Shown here one piece after another: positions 1-13,235 of a stretch of DNA of 61,622 nt. The stretch comes from Nemertoderma westbladi (Eukaryota > Xenacoelomorpha > Nemertodermatida > Nemertodermatidae), in the NCBI GenBank assembly GCA_032718475.1, contig JAUCBJ010007384.1, positions 1 through 61,622 of the forward strand, given 5' to 3'. Positions within the stretch are counted from its first letter, which is position 1. Each line of letters begins with the position of its first letter. The notes under the pieces are model-generated. The model worked only from the letters and a program-made list of their open reading frames with translations, was not told where the DNA came from and ran no database searches. The position numbers and the translations under genes were made by a program.

Positions 1-639
1 GAGTTCATTCTATCTAACCATTGGAATCTATTGAGATTCCATTCTATCTAACAATTGGAATCCATTGAGAGTTCATTCTATCTAACAATTGGAATCCATT
101 GAGAGTTCATTCTATCTAACAATTGGAATCCATTGAGAGTTCATTCTATCTAACAATTGGAATCTATTGAGAGTTCATTCTATTTAACAATTGGAATCTA
201 TTGAGAGTTCATTCTATCTAACAATTGGAATCCATTGAGAGTTCATTCTATCTAACAATTGGAATCCATTGAGAGTTCATTCTATCTAACCATTGGAATC
301 CATTGAGAGTTCATTCTATCTAACCATTGGAATCCATTGAGAGTCCATTCTATCTAACAATTGGAATCTATTGAGAGTCCATTCTATCTAACAATTGGAA
401 TCTATTGAGAGTTAATTCTATCTAACCATTGGAATCTATTGAGAGTTCATTCTATCTAACCATTGGAATCTATTGAGAGTCCATTCTATCTAACAATTGG
501 AATCTATTGAGATTCCATTCTATCTAACAATTGGAATCCATTGAGAGTTCATTCTATCTAACCATTGGAATCTATTGAGAGTTCATTCTATCTAACCATT
601 GGAATCTATTGAGAGTTAATTCTATCTAACCATTGGAAT

Positions 640-3600
640 TCATTGAGAGTTCATTGTATCTAACCATTGGAATCTATTGAGAGTTCATTATATCTAACAA
701 TTGGAATCTATTGAGAGTTCATTCTATCTAACAATTGGAATCTATTGAGAGTTCATTATATCTAACAAATTGAATCTATTGAGAGTTCATTCTATCTAAC
801 CATTGGAATCCATTTAGAGTTAATTCTATCTAACCATTGGAATCCATTGAGAGTTCATTTTATCTAACCATTGGAATCTATTGAGAGTCCATTCTATCTA
901 ACAATTGGAATCTATTGAGAGTTAATTCTATCTAACCATTGGAATCTATTGAGAGTTCATTCTATCTAACCATTGGAATCTATTGAGAGTCCATTCTATC
1001 TAACAATTGGAATCTATTGAGATTCCATTCTATCTAACAATTGGAATCCATTGAGAGTTCATTCTATCTAACCATTGGAATCTATTGAGAGTTCATTCTA
1101 TCTAACCATTGGAATCTATTGAGAGTTAATTCTATCTAACCATTGGAATTCATTGAGAGTTCATTGTATCTAACCATTGGAATCTATTGAGAGTTCATTC
1201 TATCTAACAATTGGAATCTATTGAGAGTTCATTCTATCTAACAATTGGAATCTATTGAGAGTTCATTATATCTAACAAATTGAATCTATTGAGAGTTCAT
1301 TCTATCTAACCATTGGAATCCATTTAGAGTTAATTCTATCTAACCATTGGAATCCATTGAGAGTTCATTTTATCTAACCATTGGAATCTATTGAGAGTTC
1401 ATTCTATCTAACCAATGGAATCTATTGAGAGTTCATTCAATCTAACAATTGGAATCTATTGAGAGTTCATTATATCTAACAAATTGAATCTATCGAGAGT
1501 TCATTCTATCTAACCAATGGAATCTATTGAGAATTAGTTCATTCTATCTAACCATTGGAATCTATTGAGAGTTCATTCTATCTAACAATTGGAATCTATT
1601 GAGAGTTCATTCTATCTAACAAATTGAATCTATTGAGAGTTCATTCTATCTAACAATTGGAATCTATTGAGAGTTCATTCTATCTAACAAATTGAATCTA
1701 TTGAGAGTTCATTCTATCTAACCATTGGAATCTATTGAGAGTACATTCTATCTAACCATTGGGATCCATTGAGAGTTCATTTTATCTAACCATTGGAATC
1801 TATTGAGATTCCATTCTATCTAACAATTGGAATCTATTGTGAGTTCATTCTATCTAACCATTGGAATCTATTGAGAGTTCATTCTATCTAACCATTGGAA
1901 TCTATTGAGATTCCATTCTATCTAACAATTGGAATCCATTGAGAGTTCATTCTATCTAACAATTGGAATCTATTGAGAGTTCATTCTATCTAACCATTGG
2001 AATCTATTGAGATTCCATTCTATCTAACAATTGGAATCTATTGAGAGTTCATTCTATCTAACCATTGGAATCTATTGAGAGTTCATTCTATCTAACCATT
2101 GGAATCTTTTGAGATTCCATTCTATCTAACAATTGGAATCCATTGAGAGTTCATTCTATCTAACAATTGGAATCTATTGAGAGTTCATTCTATCTAACCA
2201 TTGGAATCTATTGAGATTCCATTCTATCTAACAATTGGAATCCATTGAGAGTTCATTCTATCTAACAATTGGAATCTATTGAGAGTTCATTCTATCTAAC
2301 CATTGGAATCTATTGAGATTCCATTCTATCTAACAATTGGAATCCATTGAGAGTTCATTCTATCTAACAATTGGAATCTATTGAGAGTTCATTCTATCTA
2401 ACCATTGGAATCTATTGAGATTCCATTCTATCTAACAATTGGAATCCATTGAGAGTTCATTCTATCTAACAATTGGAATCTATTGAGAGTTCATTCTATC
2501 TAACCATTGGAATCTATTGAGATTCCATTCTATCTAACAATTGGAATCCATTGAGAGTTCATTCTATCTAACAATTGGAATCTATTGAGAGTTATTCCAT
2601 TCTAACTAACAATTGGAATCTATTGAGAGTTCATTCTATCTAACCATTGGAATCTATTGAGAGTTCATTCTATCTAACCATTGGAATCTATTGAGAGTTC
2701 ATTCTATCTAACAATTGGAATATATTGAGATTCCATTCTATCTAACAATTGGAATCTATTGAGAGTTAATTCTATCTAACAATTGGAATCTATTGAGATT
2801 CCATTCTATCTAACAATTGGAATCTATTGAGAGTTCATTCTATCTCACCATTGGAATCTATTGAGAGTTCATTCTATCTAACAATTGGAATCTATTGAGA
2901 GTTCATTCTATCTAACAATTGGAATCTATTGAGATTCCATTCTATCTAACCAATGGAATCTATTGAGAGTTCATTCTATCTAACCATTGGAATCCATTGA
3001 GAGTTCATTCTATCTAACCATTGGAATCCATTGATAGTTCATTCTATCTCACCATTGGAATCTATTGAGAGTTCATTATATCTAACCATTGGAATCTATC
3101 GAGAGTTCATTCTATCTAACCATTGGAATCTATTGAGAGTTCATTCTATCTAACAATTGGAATCTATTGAGAGTTCATTCTATCTAACCATTGGAATCTA
3201 TTGAGAGTTCATTCTATCTAACCATTGGAATCTATTGAGAGTTCATTCTATCTAACCATTGGAATCTATTGAGAGTTCATTCTATCTAACAATTGGAATC
3301 TATTGAGAGTTCATTCTATCTAACAATTGGAATCTATTGAGAGTTCATTCTATCTAACAATTGGAATCTATTGAGAGTTCATTCTATCTAACCAATGGAA
3401 TCTATTGAGAGTTCATTCTATCTAACAATTGGAATCTATTGATAGTTCATTCTATCTAACCATTGGAATCTATTGAGAGTTCATTCTATCTAACCATTGG
3501 AATCTATTGAGAGTTCATTCTATCTAACCAATGGAATCTATTGAGAGTTCATTCTATCTAACAATTGGAATCTATTGATAGTTCATTCTATATCTAACCA

Positions 3601-6600
3601 TTGGAATCTATTGAGAGTTCATTCTATCTAACAATTGGAATCTATTGAGAGTCCATTCTATCTAACAATTGGAATCTATTGAGAGTTCATTCTATCTAAC
3701 AAATTGAATCTATTGAGAGTTCATTCTATCTAACAATTGGAATCTATTAAGAGTTCATTCTATCTAACAATTGGAATCCATTGAGAGTTCATTCTATCTA
3801 ACAATTGGAATATATTGAGAGTTCATTCTATCTAACCAATGGAATCTATTGAGAGTTCATTCTATCTAACAAATTGAATCTATTGAGAGTTCATTCTATC
3901 TAACAATTGGAATCTATTGAGAGTTCATTCTATCTAACAATTGGAATCCATTGAGAGTTCATTCTATCTAACCATTGGAATCTATTGAGAGTTCATTCTA
4001 TCTAACAATTGGAATCTATTGAGAGTTAGTTCATTCTATCTAACAATTGGAATCTATTGAGAGTTAGTTCATTCTATCTAACAATTGGAATCTATTGAGA
4101 GTCCATTCTATCTAACCATTGGAATCTATTGAGAGTTCATTCTATCTAACCATTGGAATCTATTGAGAGTTCATTCTATCTAACAATTGGAATCCATTGA
4201 GAGTTCATTCTATCTAACAATTGGAATCTATTGAGAGTTCATTCTATCTAACCATTGGAATCTATTGAGATTCCATTCTATCTAACAATTGGAATCCATT
4301 GAGAGTTCATTCTATCTAACAATTGGAATCTATTGAGAGTTAGTCCATTCTATCTAACAATTGGAATCTATTGAGAGTTCATTCTATCTAACCATTGGAA
4401 TCTATTGAGAGTTCATTCTATCTAACCATTGGAATCTATTGAGAGTTCATTCTATCTAACAATTGGAATATATTGAGATTCCATTCTATCTAACAATTGG
4501 AATCTATTGAGAGTTAATTCTATCTAACAATTGGAATCTATTGAGATTCCATTCTATCTAACAATTGGAATCTATTGAGAGTTCATTCTATCTCACCATT
4601 GGAATCTATTGAGAGTTCATTCTATCTAACAATTGGAATCTATTGAGAGTTCATTCTATCAAACAATTGGAATCTATTGAGATTCCATTCTATCTAACCA
4701 ATGGAATCTATTGAGAGTTCATTCTATCTAACCATTGGAATCCATTGAGAGTTCATTCTATCTAACCATTGGAATCCATTGATAGTTCATTCTATCTCAC
4801 CATTGTAATCTATTGAGAGTTCATTCTATCTAACCATTGGAATCTATCGAGAGTTCATTCTATCTAACCATTGGAATCTATTGAGAGTTCATTCTATCTA
4901 ACAATTGGAATCTATTGAGAGTTCATTCTATCTAACCATTGGAATCTATTGAGAGTTCATTCTATCTAACCATTGGAATCTATTGAGAGTTCATTCTATC
5001 TAACCATTGGAATCTATTGAGAGTTCATTCTATCTAACAATTGGAATCTATTGAGAGTTCATTCTATCTAACAATTGGAATCTATTGAGAGTTCATTCTA
5101 TCTAACAATTGGAATCTATTGAGAGTTCATTCTATCTAACCAATGGAATCTATTGAGAGTTCATTCTATCTAACAATTGGAATCTATTGATAGTTCATTC
5201 TATCTAACCATTGGAATCTATTGAGAGTTCACTCTATCTAACCATTGGAATCTATTGAGAGTTCATTCTATCTAACCAATGGAATCTATTGAGAGTTCAT
5301 TCTATCTAACAATTGGAATCTATTGATAGTTCATTCTATATCTAACCATTGGAATCTATTGAGAGTTCATTCTATCTAACAATTGGAATCTATTGAGAGT
5401 CCATTCTATCTAACAATTGGAATCTATTGAGAGTTCATTCTATCTAACAAATTGAATCTATTGAGAGTTCATTCTATCTAACAATTGGAATCTATTAAGA
5501 GTTCATTCTATCTAACAATTGGAATCCATTGAGAGTTCATTCTATCTAACAATTGGAATATATTGAGAGTTCATTCTATCTAACCAATGGAATATATTGA
5601 GAGTTCATTCTATCTAACCAATGGAATATATTGAGAGTTCATTCTATCTAACAATTGGAATCTATTGAGAGTTCATTCTATCTAACAATTGGAATCCATT
5701 GAGAGTTCATTCTATCTAACCATTGGAATCTATTGAGAGTTCATTCTATCTAACAATTGGAATCTATTGAGAGTTAGTTCATTCTATCTAACAATTGGAA
5801 TCTATTGAGAGTTCATTCTATCTAACAATTGGAATCTATTGAGAGTCCATTCTATCTAACCATTTGAATCTATTGAGAGTTCATTCTATCTAACCATTGG
5901 AATCTATTGAGAGTTCATTCTATCTAACAATTGGAATCTATTGAGATTCCATTCTATCTAACAATTGGAATCTATTGAGAGTTAATTCTATCTAACAATT
6001 GGAATCTGTTGAGATTCCATTCTATCTAACAATTGGAATCTATTGAGAGTTCATTCTATCTCACCATTGGAATCTATTGAGAGTTCATTCTATCTAACAA
6101 TTGGAATCTATTGAGAGTTCATTCTATCTAACAATTGGAATCTATTGAGATTCCATTCTATCTAACCAATGGAATCTATTGAGAGTTCATTCTATCTAAC
6201 CATTGGAATCCATTGAGAGTTCATTCTATCTAACCATTGGAATCCATTGATAGTTCATTCTATCTCACCATTGGAATCTATTGAGAGTTCATTCTATCTA
6301 ACCATTGGAATCTATCGAGAGTTCATTCTATCTAACCATTGGAATCTATTGAGAGTTCATTCTATCTAACAATTGGAATCTATTGAGAGTTCATTCTATC
6401 TAACCATTGGAATCTATTGAGAGTTCATTCTATCTAATCATTGGAATCTATTGAGAGTTCATTCTATCTAACCATTGGAATCTATTGAGAGTTCATTCTA
6501 TCTAACAATTGGAATCTATTGAGAGTTCATTCTATCTAACCATTGGAATCTATTGAGAGTTCATTCTATCTAACCATTGGAATCTATTGAGAGTTCATTC

Positions 6601-9180
6601 TATCTAACCAATGGAATCTATTGAGAGTTCATTCTATCTAACAATTGGAATCTATTGATAGTTCATTCTATATCTAACCATTGGAATCTATTGAGAGTTC
6701 ATTCTATCTAACAATTGGAATCTATTGAGATTCAATTCTATCTAACCAATGGAATCTATTGAGAGTTCATTCTATCTAACAAATTGAATCTATTGAGAGT
6801 TCATTCTATCTAACAAATTGAATCTATTGAGAGTTCATTCTATCTAACCAATGGAATCTATTGAGAGTTCATTCTATCTAACAATTGGAATCTATTGAGA
6901 TTCCATTCTATCTAACCAATGGAATCTATTGAGAGTTCATTCTATCTAACCAATGGAATCTATTGAGAGTTCATTCTATCTAACAATTGGAATCTATTGA
7001 GAGTTCATTCTATCTAACCAATGGAATCTATTGAGAGTTCATTCTATCTAACAAATGGAATCTATTGAGAGTTCATTCTATCTAACAATTGGAATCTATT
7101 GAGAGTTCATTCTATCTAACAATTGGAATCTATTGAGATTCCATTCTATCTAACCAATGGAATCTATTGAGAGTTCATTCTATCTAACCAATGGAATCTA
7201 TTGAGAGTTCATTCTATCTAACAATTGGAATCTATTGAGAGTTCATTCTATCTAACAATTGGAATCTATTGAGATTCCATTCTATCTAACCAATGGAATC
7301 TATTGAGAGTTCATTCTATCTAACCAATGGAATCTATTGAGAGTTCATTCTATCTAACCAATGGAATCTATTGAGAGTTCATTCTATCTAACAAATTGAA
7401 TCTATTGAGAGTTCATTCTATCTAACAATTGGAATCTATTGAGAGTTCATTCTATCTAACAATTGGAATCTATTGAGATTCCATTCTATCTAACCAATGG
7501 AATCTATTGAGAGTTCATTCTATCTAACCAATGGAATCTATTGAGAGTTCATTCTTTCTAACAATTGGAATCTATTGAGAGTTCATTCTATCTAACAATT
7601 GGAATCTATTGAGATTCCATTCTATCTAACCAATGGAATCTATTGAGAGTTCATTCTATCTAACCAATGGAATCTATTGAGAGTTCATTCTATCTAACCA
7701 ATGGAATCTATTGAGAGTTCATTCTATCTAACAAATTGAATCTATTGAGAGTTCATTCTATCTAACAATTGGAATCTATTAAGAGTTCATTCTATCTAAC
7801 AATTGGAATCTATTGAGAGTTAGTTCATTCTATCTAACAATTGGAATCTATTGAGAGTTCATTCTATCTAACAATTGGAATCCATTGAGAGTTCATTCTA
7901 TCTAACAATTGGAATCTATTGAGAGTTCATTCTATTTAACAATTGGAATCTATTGAGAGTTCATTCTATCTAACAATTGGAATCTATTGATAGTTCATTC
8001 TATATCTAACCATTGGAAACCATTGAGAGTTCATTCTATCTAACCATTGGAATCTATTGAGAGTTCATTCTATCTAACAATTGGAATCCATTGAGAGTTC
8101 ATTCTATCTAACCATTGGAATCCATTGAGAGTTCATTCTATCTAACCATTGGAATCCATTGAGAGTCCATTCTATCTAACAATTGGAATCTATTGAGAGT
8201 TCATTCTATCTAACAATTGGAATCTATTGAGAGTCCATTCTATCTAACAATTGGAATCTATTGAGAGTTAATTCTATCTAACCATTGGAATCTATTGAGA
8301 GTTCATTCTATCTAACCATTGGAATCTATTGAGAGTCCATTCTATCTAACAATTGGAATCTATTGAGATTCCATTCTATCTAACAATTGGAATCCATTGA
8401 GAGTTCATTCTATCTAACCATTGGAATCTATTGAGAGTTAATTCTATCTATCCATTGGAATCTATTGAGAGTTAATTCTATCTAACCATTGGAATTCATT
8501 GAGAGTTCATTGTATCTAACCATTGGAATCTATTGAGAGTTCATTCTATCTAACAATTGGACTCTATTGAGAGTTCATTCTATCTAACAATTGGAATCTA
8601 TTGAGAGTTCATTATATCTAACAAATTGAATCTATTGAGAGTTCATTCTATCTAACCATTGGAATCCATTTAGAGTTAATTCTATCTAACCATTGGAATC
8701 CATTGAGAGTTCATTTTATCTAACCATTGGAATCTATTGAGAGTTCATTCTATCTAACCAATGGAATCTATTGAGAGTTCATTCAATCTAACAATTGGAA
8801 TCTATTGAGAGTTCATTATATCTAACAAATTGAATCTATCGAGAGTTCATTCTATCTAACCAATGGAATCTATTGAGAATTAGTTCATTCTATCTAACCA
8901 TTGGAATCTATTGAGAGTTCATTCTATCTAACAATTGGAATCTATTGAGAGTTCATTCTATCTAACAAATTGAATCTATTGAGAGTTCATTCTATCTAAC
9001 AATTGGAATCTATTGAGAGTTCATTCTATCTAACAAATTGAATCTATTGAGAGTTCATTCTATCTAACCATTGGAATCTATTGAGAGTACATTCTATCTA
9101 ACCATTGGAATCCATTGAGAGTTCATTTTATCTAACCATTGGAATCTATTGAGATTCCATTCTATCTAACAATTGGAATC
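640..9180. repeat. Long-range duplication in the 34-bp satellite (offset 7346 bp)
   Basis: A block of roughly 0.9 kb is repeated 7346 bp away. TCATTGTATC occurs at 1161 and 8507, and the unusual GAATTAGTTC junction at 1531 and 8877. The whole order of variants between and after these markers is kept up to about 1840 and 9180. Part of the same block is also repeated 510 bp upstream (TCATTGTATC at 651), which is 15 monomers. The coordinates span both copies. Confidence 0.85.
2591..7000. repeat. 1.75-kb higher-order repeat inside the 34-bp satellite (three partial copies)
   Basis: Rare variant junctions recur in the same order. GAGAGTTAATTC occurs at 2761, 4509 and 5977, and GATAGTTC followed by a CTCACC variant at 3033, 4781 and 6249. 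The first two copies are offset by exactly 1748 bp at both markers, and the third by 1468 bp at both, so the third copy lacks about 280 bp. The end at about 7000 is approximate. Confidence 0.85.
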
Positions 9181-12100
9181 TATTGAGAGTTCATTCTATC
9201 TAACCATTGGAATCTATTGAGAGTTCATTCTATCTAACCATTGGAATCTATTGAGATTCCATTCTATCTAACAATTGGAATCCATTGAGAGTTCATTCTA
9301 TCTAACAATTGGAATCTATTGAGAGTTCATTCTATCTAACCATTGGAATCTATTGAGATTCCATTCTATCTAACCATTGGAATCTATTGAGATTCCATTC
9401 TATCTAACAATTGGAATCCATTGAGAGTTCATTCTATCTAACAATTGGAATCTATTGAGAGTTCATTCTATCTAACCATTGGAATCTATTGAGATTCCAT
9501 TCTATCTAACAATTGGAATCCATTGAGAGTTCATTCTATCTAACAATTGGAATCTATTGAGAGTTCATTCTATCTAACAATTGGAATCTATTGAGAGTTC
9601 ATTCTATCTAACCATTGGAATCTATTGAGATTCCATTCTATCTAACAATTGGAATCCATTGAGAGTTCATTCTATCTAACAATTGGAATCTATTGAGAGT
9701 TCATTCTATCTAACCATTGGAATCTATTGAGATTCCATTCTATCTAACAATTGGAATCCATTGAGAGTTCATTCTATCTAACAATTGGAATCTATTGAGA
9801 GTTCATTCTATCTAACCATTGGAATCTATTGAGATTCCATTCTATCTAACAATTGGAATCCATTGAGAGTTCATTCTATCTAACAATTGGAATCTATTGA
9901 GAGTTCATTCTATCTAACCATTGGAATCTATTGAGATTCCATTCTATCTAACAATTGGAATCCATTGAGAGTTCATTCTATCTAACAATTGGAATCCATT
10001 GAGAGTTCATTCTATCTAACAATTGGAATCTATTGAGAGTTCATTCTATCTAACCATTGGAATCTATTGAGATTCCATTCTATCTAACAATTGGAATCCA
10101 TTGAGAGTTCATTCTATCTAACAATTGGAATCTATTGAGAGTTCATTCTATCTAACCATTGGAATCTATTGAGATTCCATTCTATCTAACAATTGGAATC
10201 CATTGAGAGTTCATTCTATCTAACAATTGGAATCTATTCAGAGTTCATTCTATCTAACCATTGGAATCTATTGAGATTCCATTCTATCTAACAATTGGAA
10301 TCCATTGAGAGTTCATTCTATCTAACCATTGGAATCTATTGAGAGTTCATTCTATCTAACCATTGGAATATATTGAGAGTTCATTCTATCTAACAATTGG
10401 AATCTATTGAGAGTTCATTCTATCTAACAATTGGAATCCATTGAGAGTTCATTCTATCTAACCATTGGAATCCATTGAGAGTTCATTCTATCTAACCATT
10501 GGAATCTATTGAGAGTTCATTCTATCTAACCATTGGAATCCATTGAGAGTTCATTCTATCTAACCATTGGAATCTATTGAGAGTTCATTCTATCTAACCA
10601 ATGGAATCTATTGAGATTCCATTCTATCTAACAATTGGAATCCATTGAGAGTTCATTCTATCTAACAATTGGAATCTATTGAGAGTTCATTCTATCTAAC
10701 AATTGGAATCTATTGAGAGTTCATTCTATCTAACAATTGGAATCCATTGAGAGTTCATTCTATCTAACCATTGGAATCCATTGAGAGTTCATTTTATCTA
10801 ACCATTGGAATCTATTGAGAGTTCATTCATATCTAACCATTGGAATCTATTGAGAGTTCATTCTATCTAACCATTGGAATCTATTGAGAGTTAATTCTAT
10901 CTAACAATTGGAATCCATTGAGAGTTCATTCTATCTAACCATTGGAATCTATTGAGAGTTCATTCTATCTAACCATTGGAATCTATTGAGATTCCATTCT
11001 ATCTAACAATTGGAATCCATTGAGAGTTCATTCTATCTAACAATTGGAATCTATTGAGAGTTCATTCTATCTAACCATTGGAATCTATTGAGAGTTCCAT
11101 TCTATCTAACAATTGGAATCCATTGAGAGTTCATTCTATCTAACCATTGGAATCTATTGAGAGTTCATTCTATCTAACCATTGGAATCTATTGAGAGTTC
11201 ATTCTATCTAACAATTGGAATCTATTGAGAGTTCATTCTATCTAACCAATTGGAATCTATTGAGAGTTAGTTCATTCTATCTAACCATTGGAATCTATTG
11301 AGAGTTCATTCTATCTAACAATTGGAATCCATTGAGAGTTCATTCTATCTAACCATTGGAATCCATTGAGAGTTCATTCTATCTAACCATTGGAATCTAT
11401 TGAGAGTTCATTCTATCTAACCATTGGAATCCATTGAGAGTTCATTTTATCTAACCATTGGAATCTATTGAGAGTTCATTCTATCTAACCAATGGAATCT
11501 ATTGAGAGTTCCATTCTATCTAACAATTGGAATCCATTGAGAGTTCATTCTATCTAACAATTGGAATCTATTGAGAGTTCATTCTATCTAACCATTGGAA
11601 TCTATTGAGATTCCATTCTATCTAACAATTGGAATCCATTGAGAGTTCATTCTATCTAACAATTGGAATCTATTGAGAGTTCATTCTATCTAACCATTGG
11701 AATCTATTGAGATTCCATTCTATCTAACAATTGGAATCCATTGAGAGTTCATTCTATCTAACCATTGGAATCTATTGAGAGTTCATTCTATCTAACCATT
11801 GGAATATATTGAGAGTTCATTCTATCTAACAATTGGAATCTATTGAGAGTTCATTCTATCTAACCAATGGAATCTATTGAGAGTTCATTCTATCTAACAA
11901 TTGGAATCTATTGAGAGTTCATTCTATCTAACCATTGGAATCTATTGAGATTCCATTCTATCTAACAATTGGAATCCATTGAGAGTTCATTCTATCTAAC
12001 CATTGGAATCTATTGAGAGTTCATTCTATCTAACCATTGGAATATATTGAGAGTTCATTCTATCTAACAATTGGAATCTATTGAGAGTTCATTCTATCTA

Positions 12101-13047
12101 ACCATTGGAATCTATTGAGAGTTCATTCTATCTAACCATTGGAATATATTGAGAGTTCATTCTATCTAACAATTGGAATCTATTGAGAGTTCATTCTATC
12201 TAACCAATGGAATCTATTGAGAGTTCATCCTATCTAACCATTGGAATCTATTGAGAGTTCATTCTATCTAACAATTGGAATCCATTGAGAGTTCATTCTA
12301 TCTAACCATTGGATTCCATTGAGAGTTCATTTTATCTAACCATTGGAATCTATTGAGAGTTCATTCTATCTAACCATTGGAATCCATTGAGAGTTCATTT
12401 TATCTAACCATTGGAATCTATTGAGAGTTCATTCTATCTAACCATTGGAATCTATTGAGATTCCATTCTATCTAACAATTGGAATCCATTGAGAGTTCAT
12501 TCTATCTAACAATTGGAATCTATTGAGAGTTCATTCTATCTAACAATTGGAATCTATTGAGAGTTCATTCTATCTAACAATTGGAATCCATTGAGAGTTC
12601 ATTCTATCTAACCATTGGAATCCATTGAGAGTTCATTTTATCTAACCATTGGAATCTATTGAGAGTTCATCATATCTAACCATTGGAATCTATTGAGAGT
12701 TCATTCTATCTAACCATTGGAATCTATTGAGAGTTAATTCTATCTAACAATTGGAATCCATTGATAGTTCATTCTATCTAACCATTGGAATCTATTGAGA
12801 GTTCATTCTATCTAACCATTGGAATCTATTGAGAGTTCATTCTATCTAACCATTGGAATCTATTGAGAGTTCATTCTATCTAACCATTGGAATCTATTGA
12901 GAGTTCATTCTATCTAACCAATGGAATCTATTGAGAGTTCATTCTATCTAACAATTGGAATCCATTGAGAGTTCATTCTATCTAGCCATTGGAATCTATT
13001 GAGAGTTCATTCTATCTAACCATTGGAATCTATTGAGAGTTCATTCA

Positions 13048-13235
13048 CGACATCTTGTCAATTTGAAGAAAATGACGAAATTGATCATGAAATATATATC
13101 AATGATTGGGTTTATATATTGAAGCTTTTACTATTACAGTATTTATAATATTGAACGACATAATGTAAATGTTTACTATTTCAAAGTTTTAGTTGCATAG
13201 AGTAACATTGGACATGGCCCATAACGGTAACAATA
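13048..13235. other. Short spacer: 3' flank of RFC4
   Basis: This is 188 bp of unique AT-rich sequence between the satellite and the RFC4 stop codon, and would hold the RFC4 3' UTR. I see no canonical AATAAA on the minus strand here; TATAAA-type variants are present. The satellite therefore begins less than 200 bp beyond the coding end. Confidence 0.6.

Larger units (their letters stand above)
1..13047. repeat. 34-bp satellite array, about 384 units, truncated by the window start
   Basis: The stretch is an unbroken head-to-tail array of a 34-bp AT-rich unit containing TTCATTCTATCTAAC and ATTGGAATC. Units vary at a few fixed sites: CAATTGG, CCATTGG or CCAATGG in the core, and TCTATT or TCCATT after it. 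Occasional 1-4 bp indels occur, such as GAGTTAGTTC or GATTCC junctions. No gene lies inside it: stops (TAA, TGA) fall in the unit, and because 34 is not a multiple of 3 all frames close. The array ends abruptly at TTCATTC next to unique sequence 3' of RFC4. Its size and homogeneity suggest a locus expanded by unequal exchange. Whether it is centromeric, heterochromatic or an isolated macrosatellite cannot be told here. Confidence 0.97.

Noticed and set aside
1-13047. CRISPR-like array (regular short repeats)
   Set aside because: There are no unique spacers: the whole 34-bp period is repeat, and the context is a eukaryotic genome.
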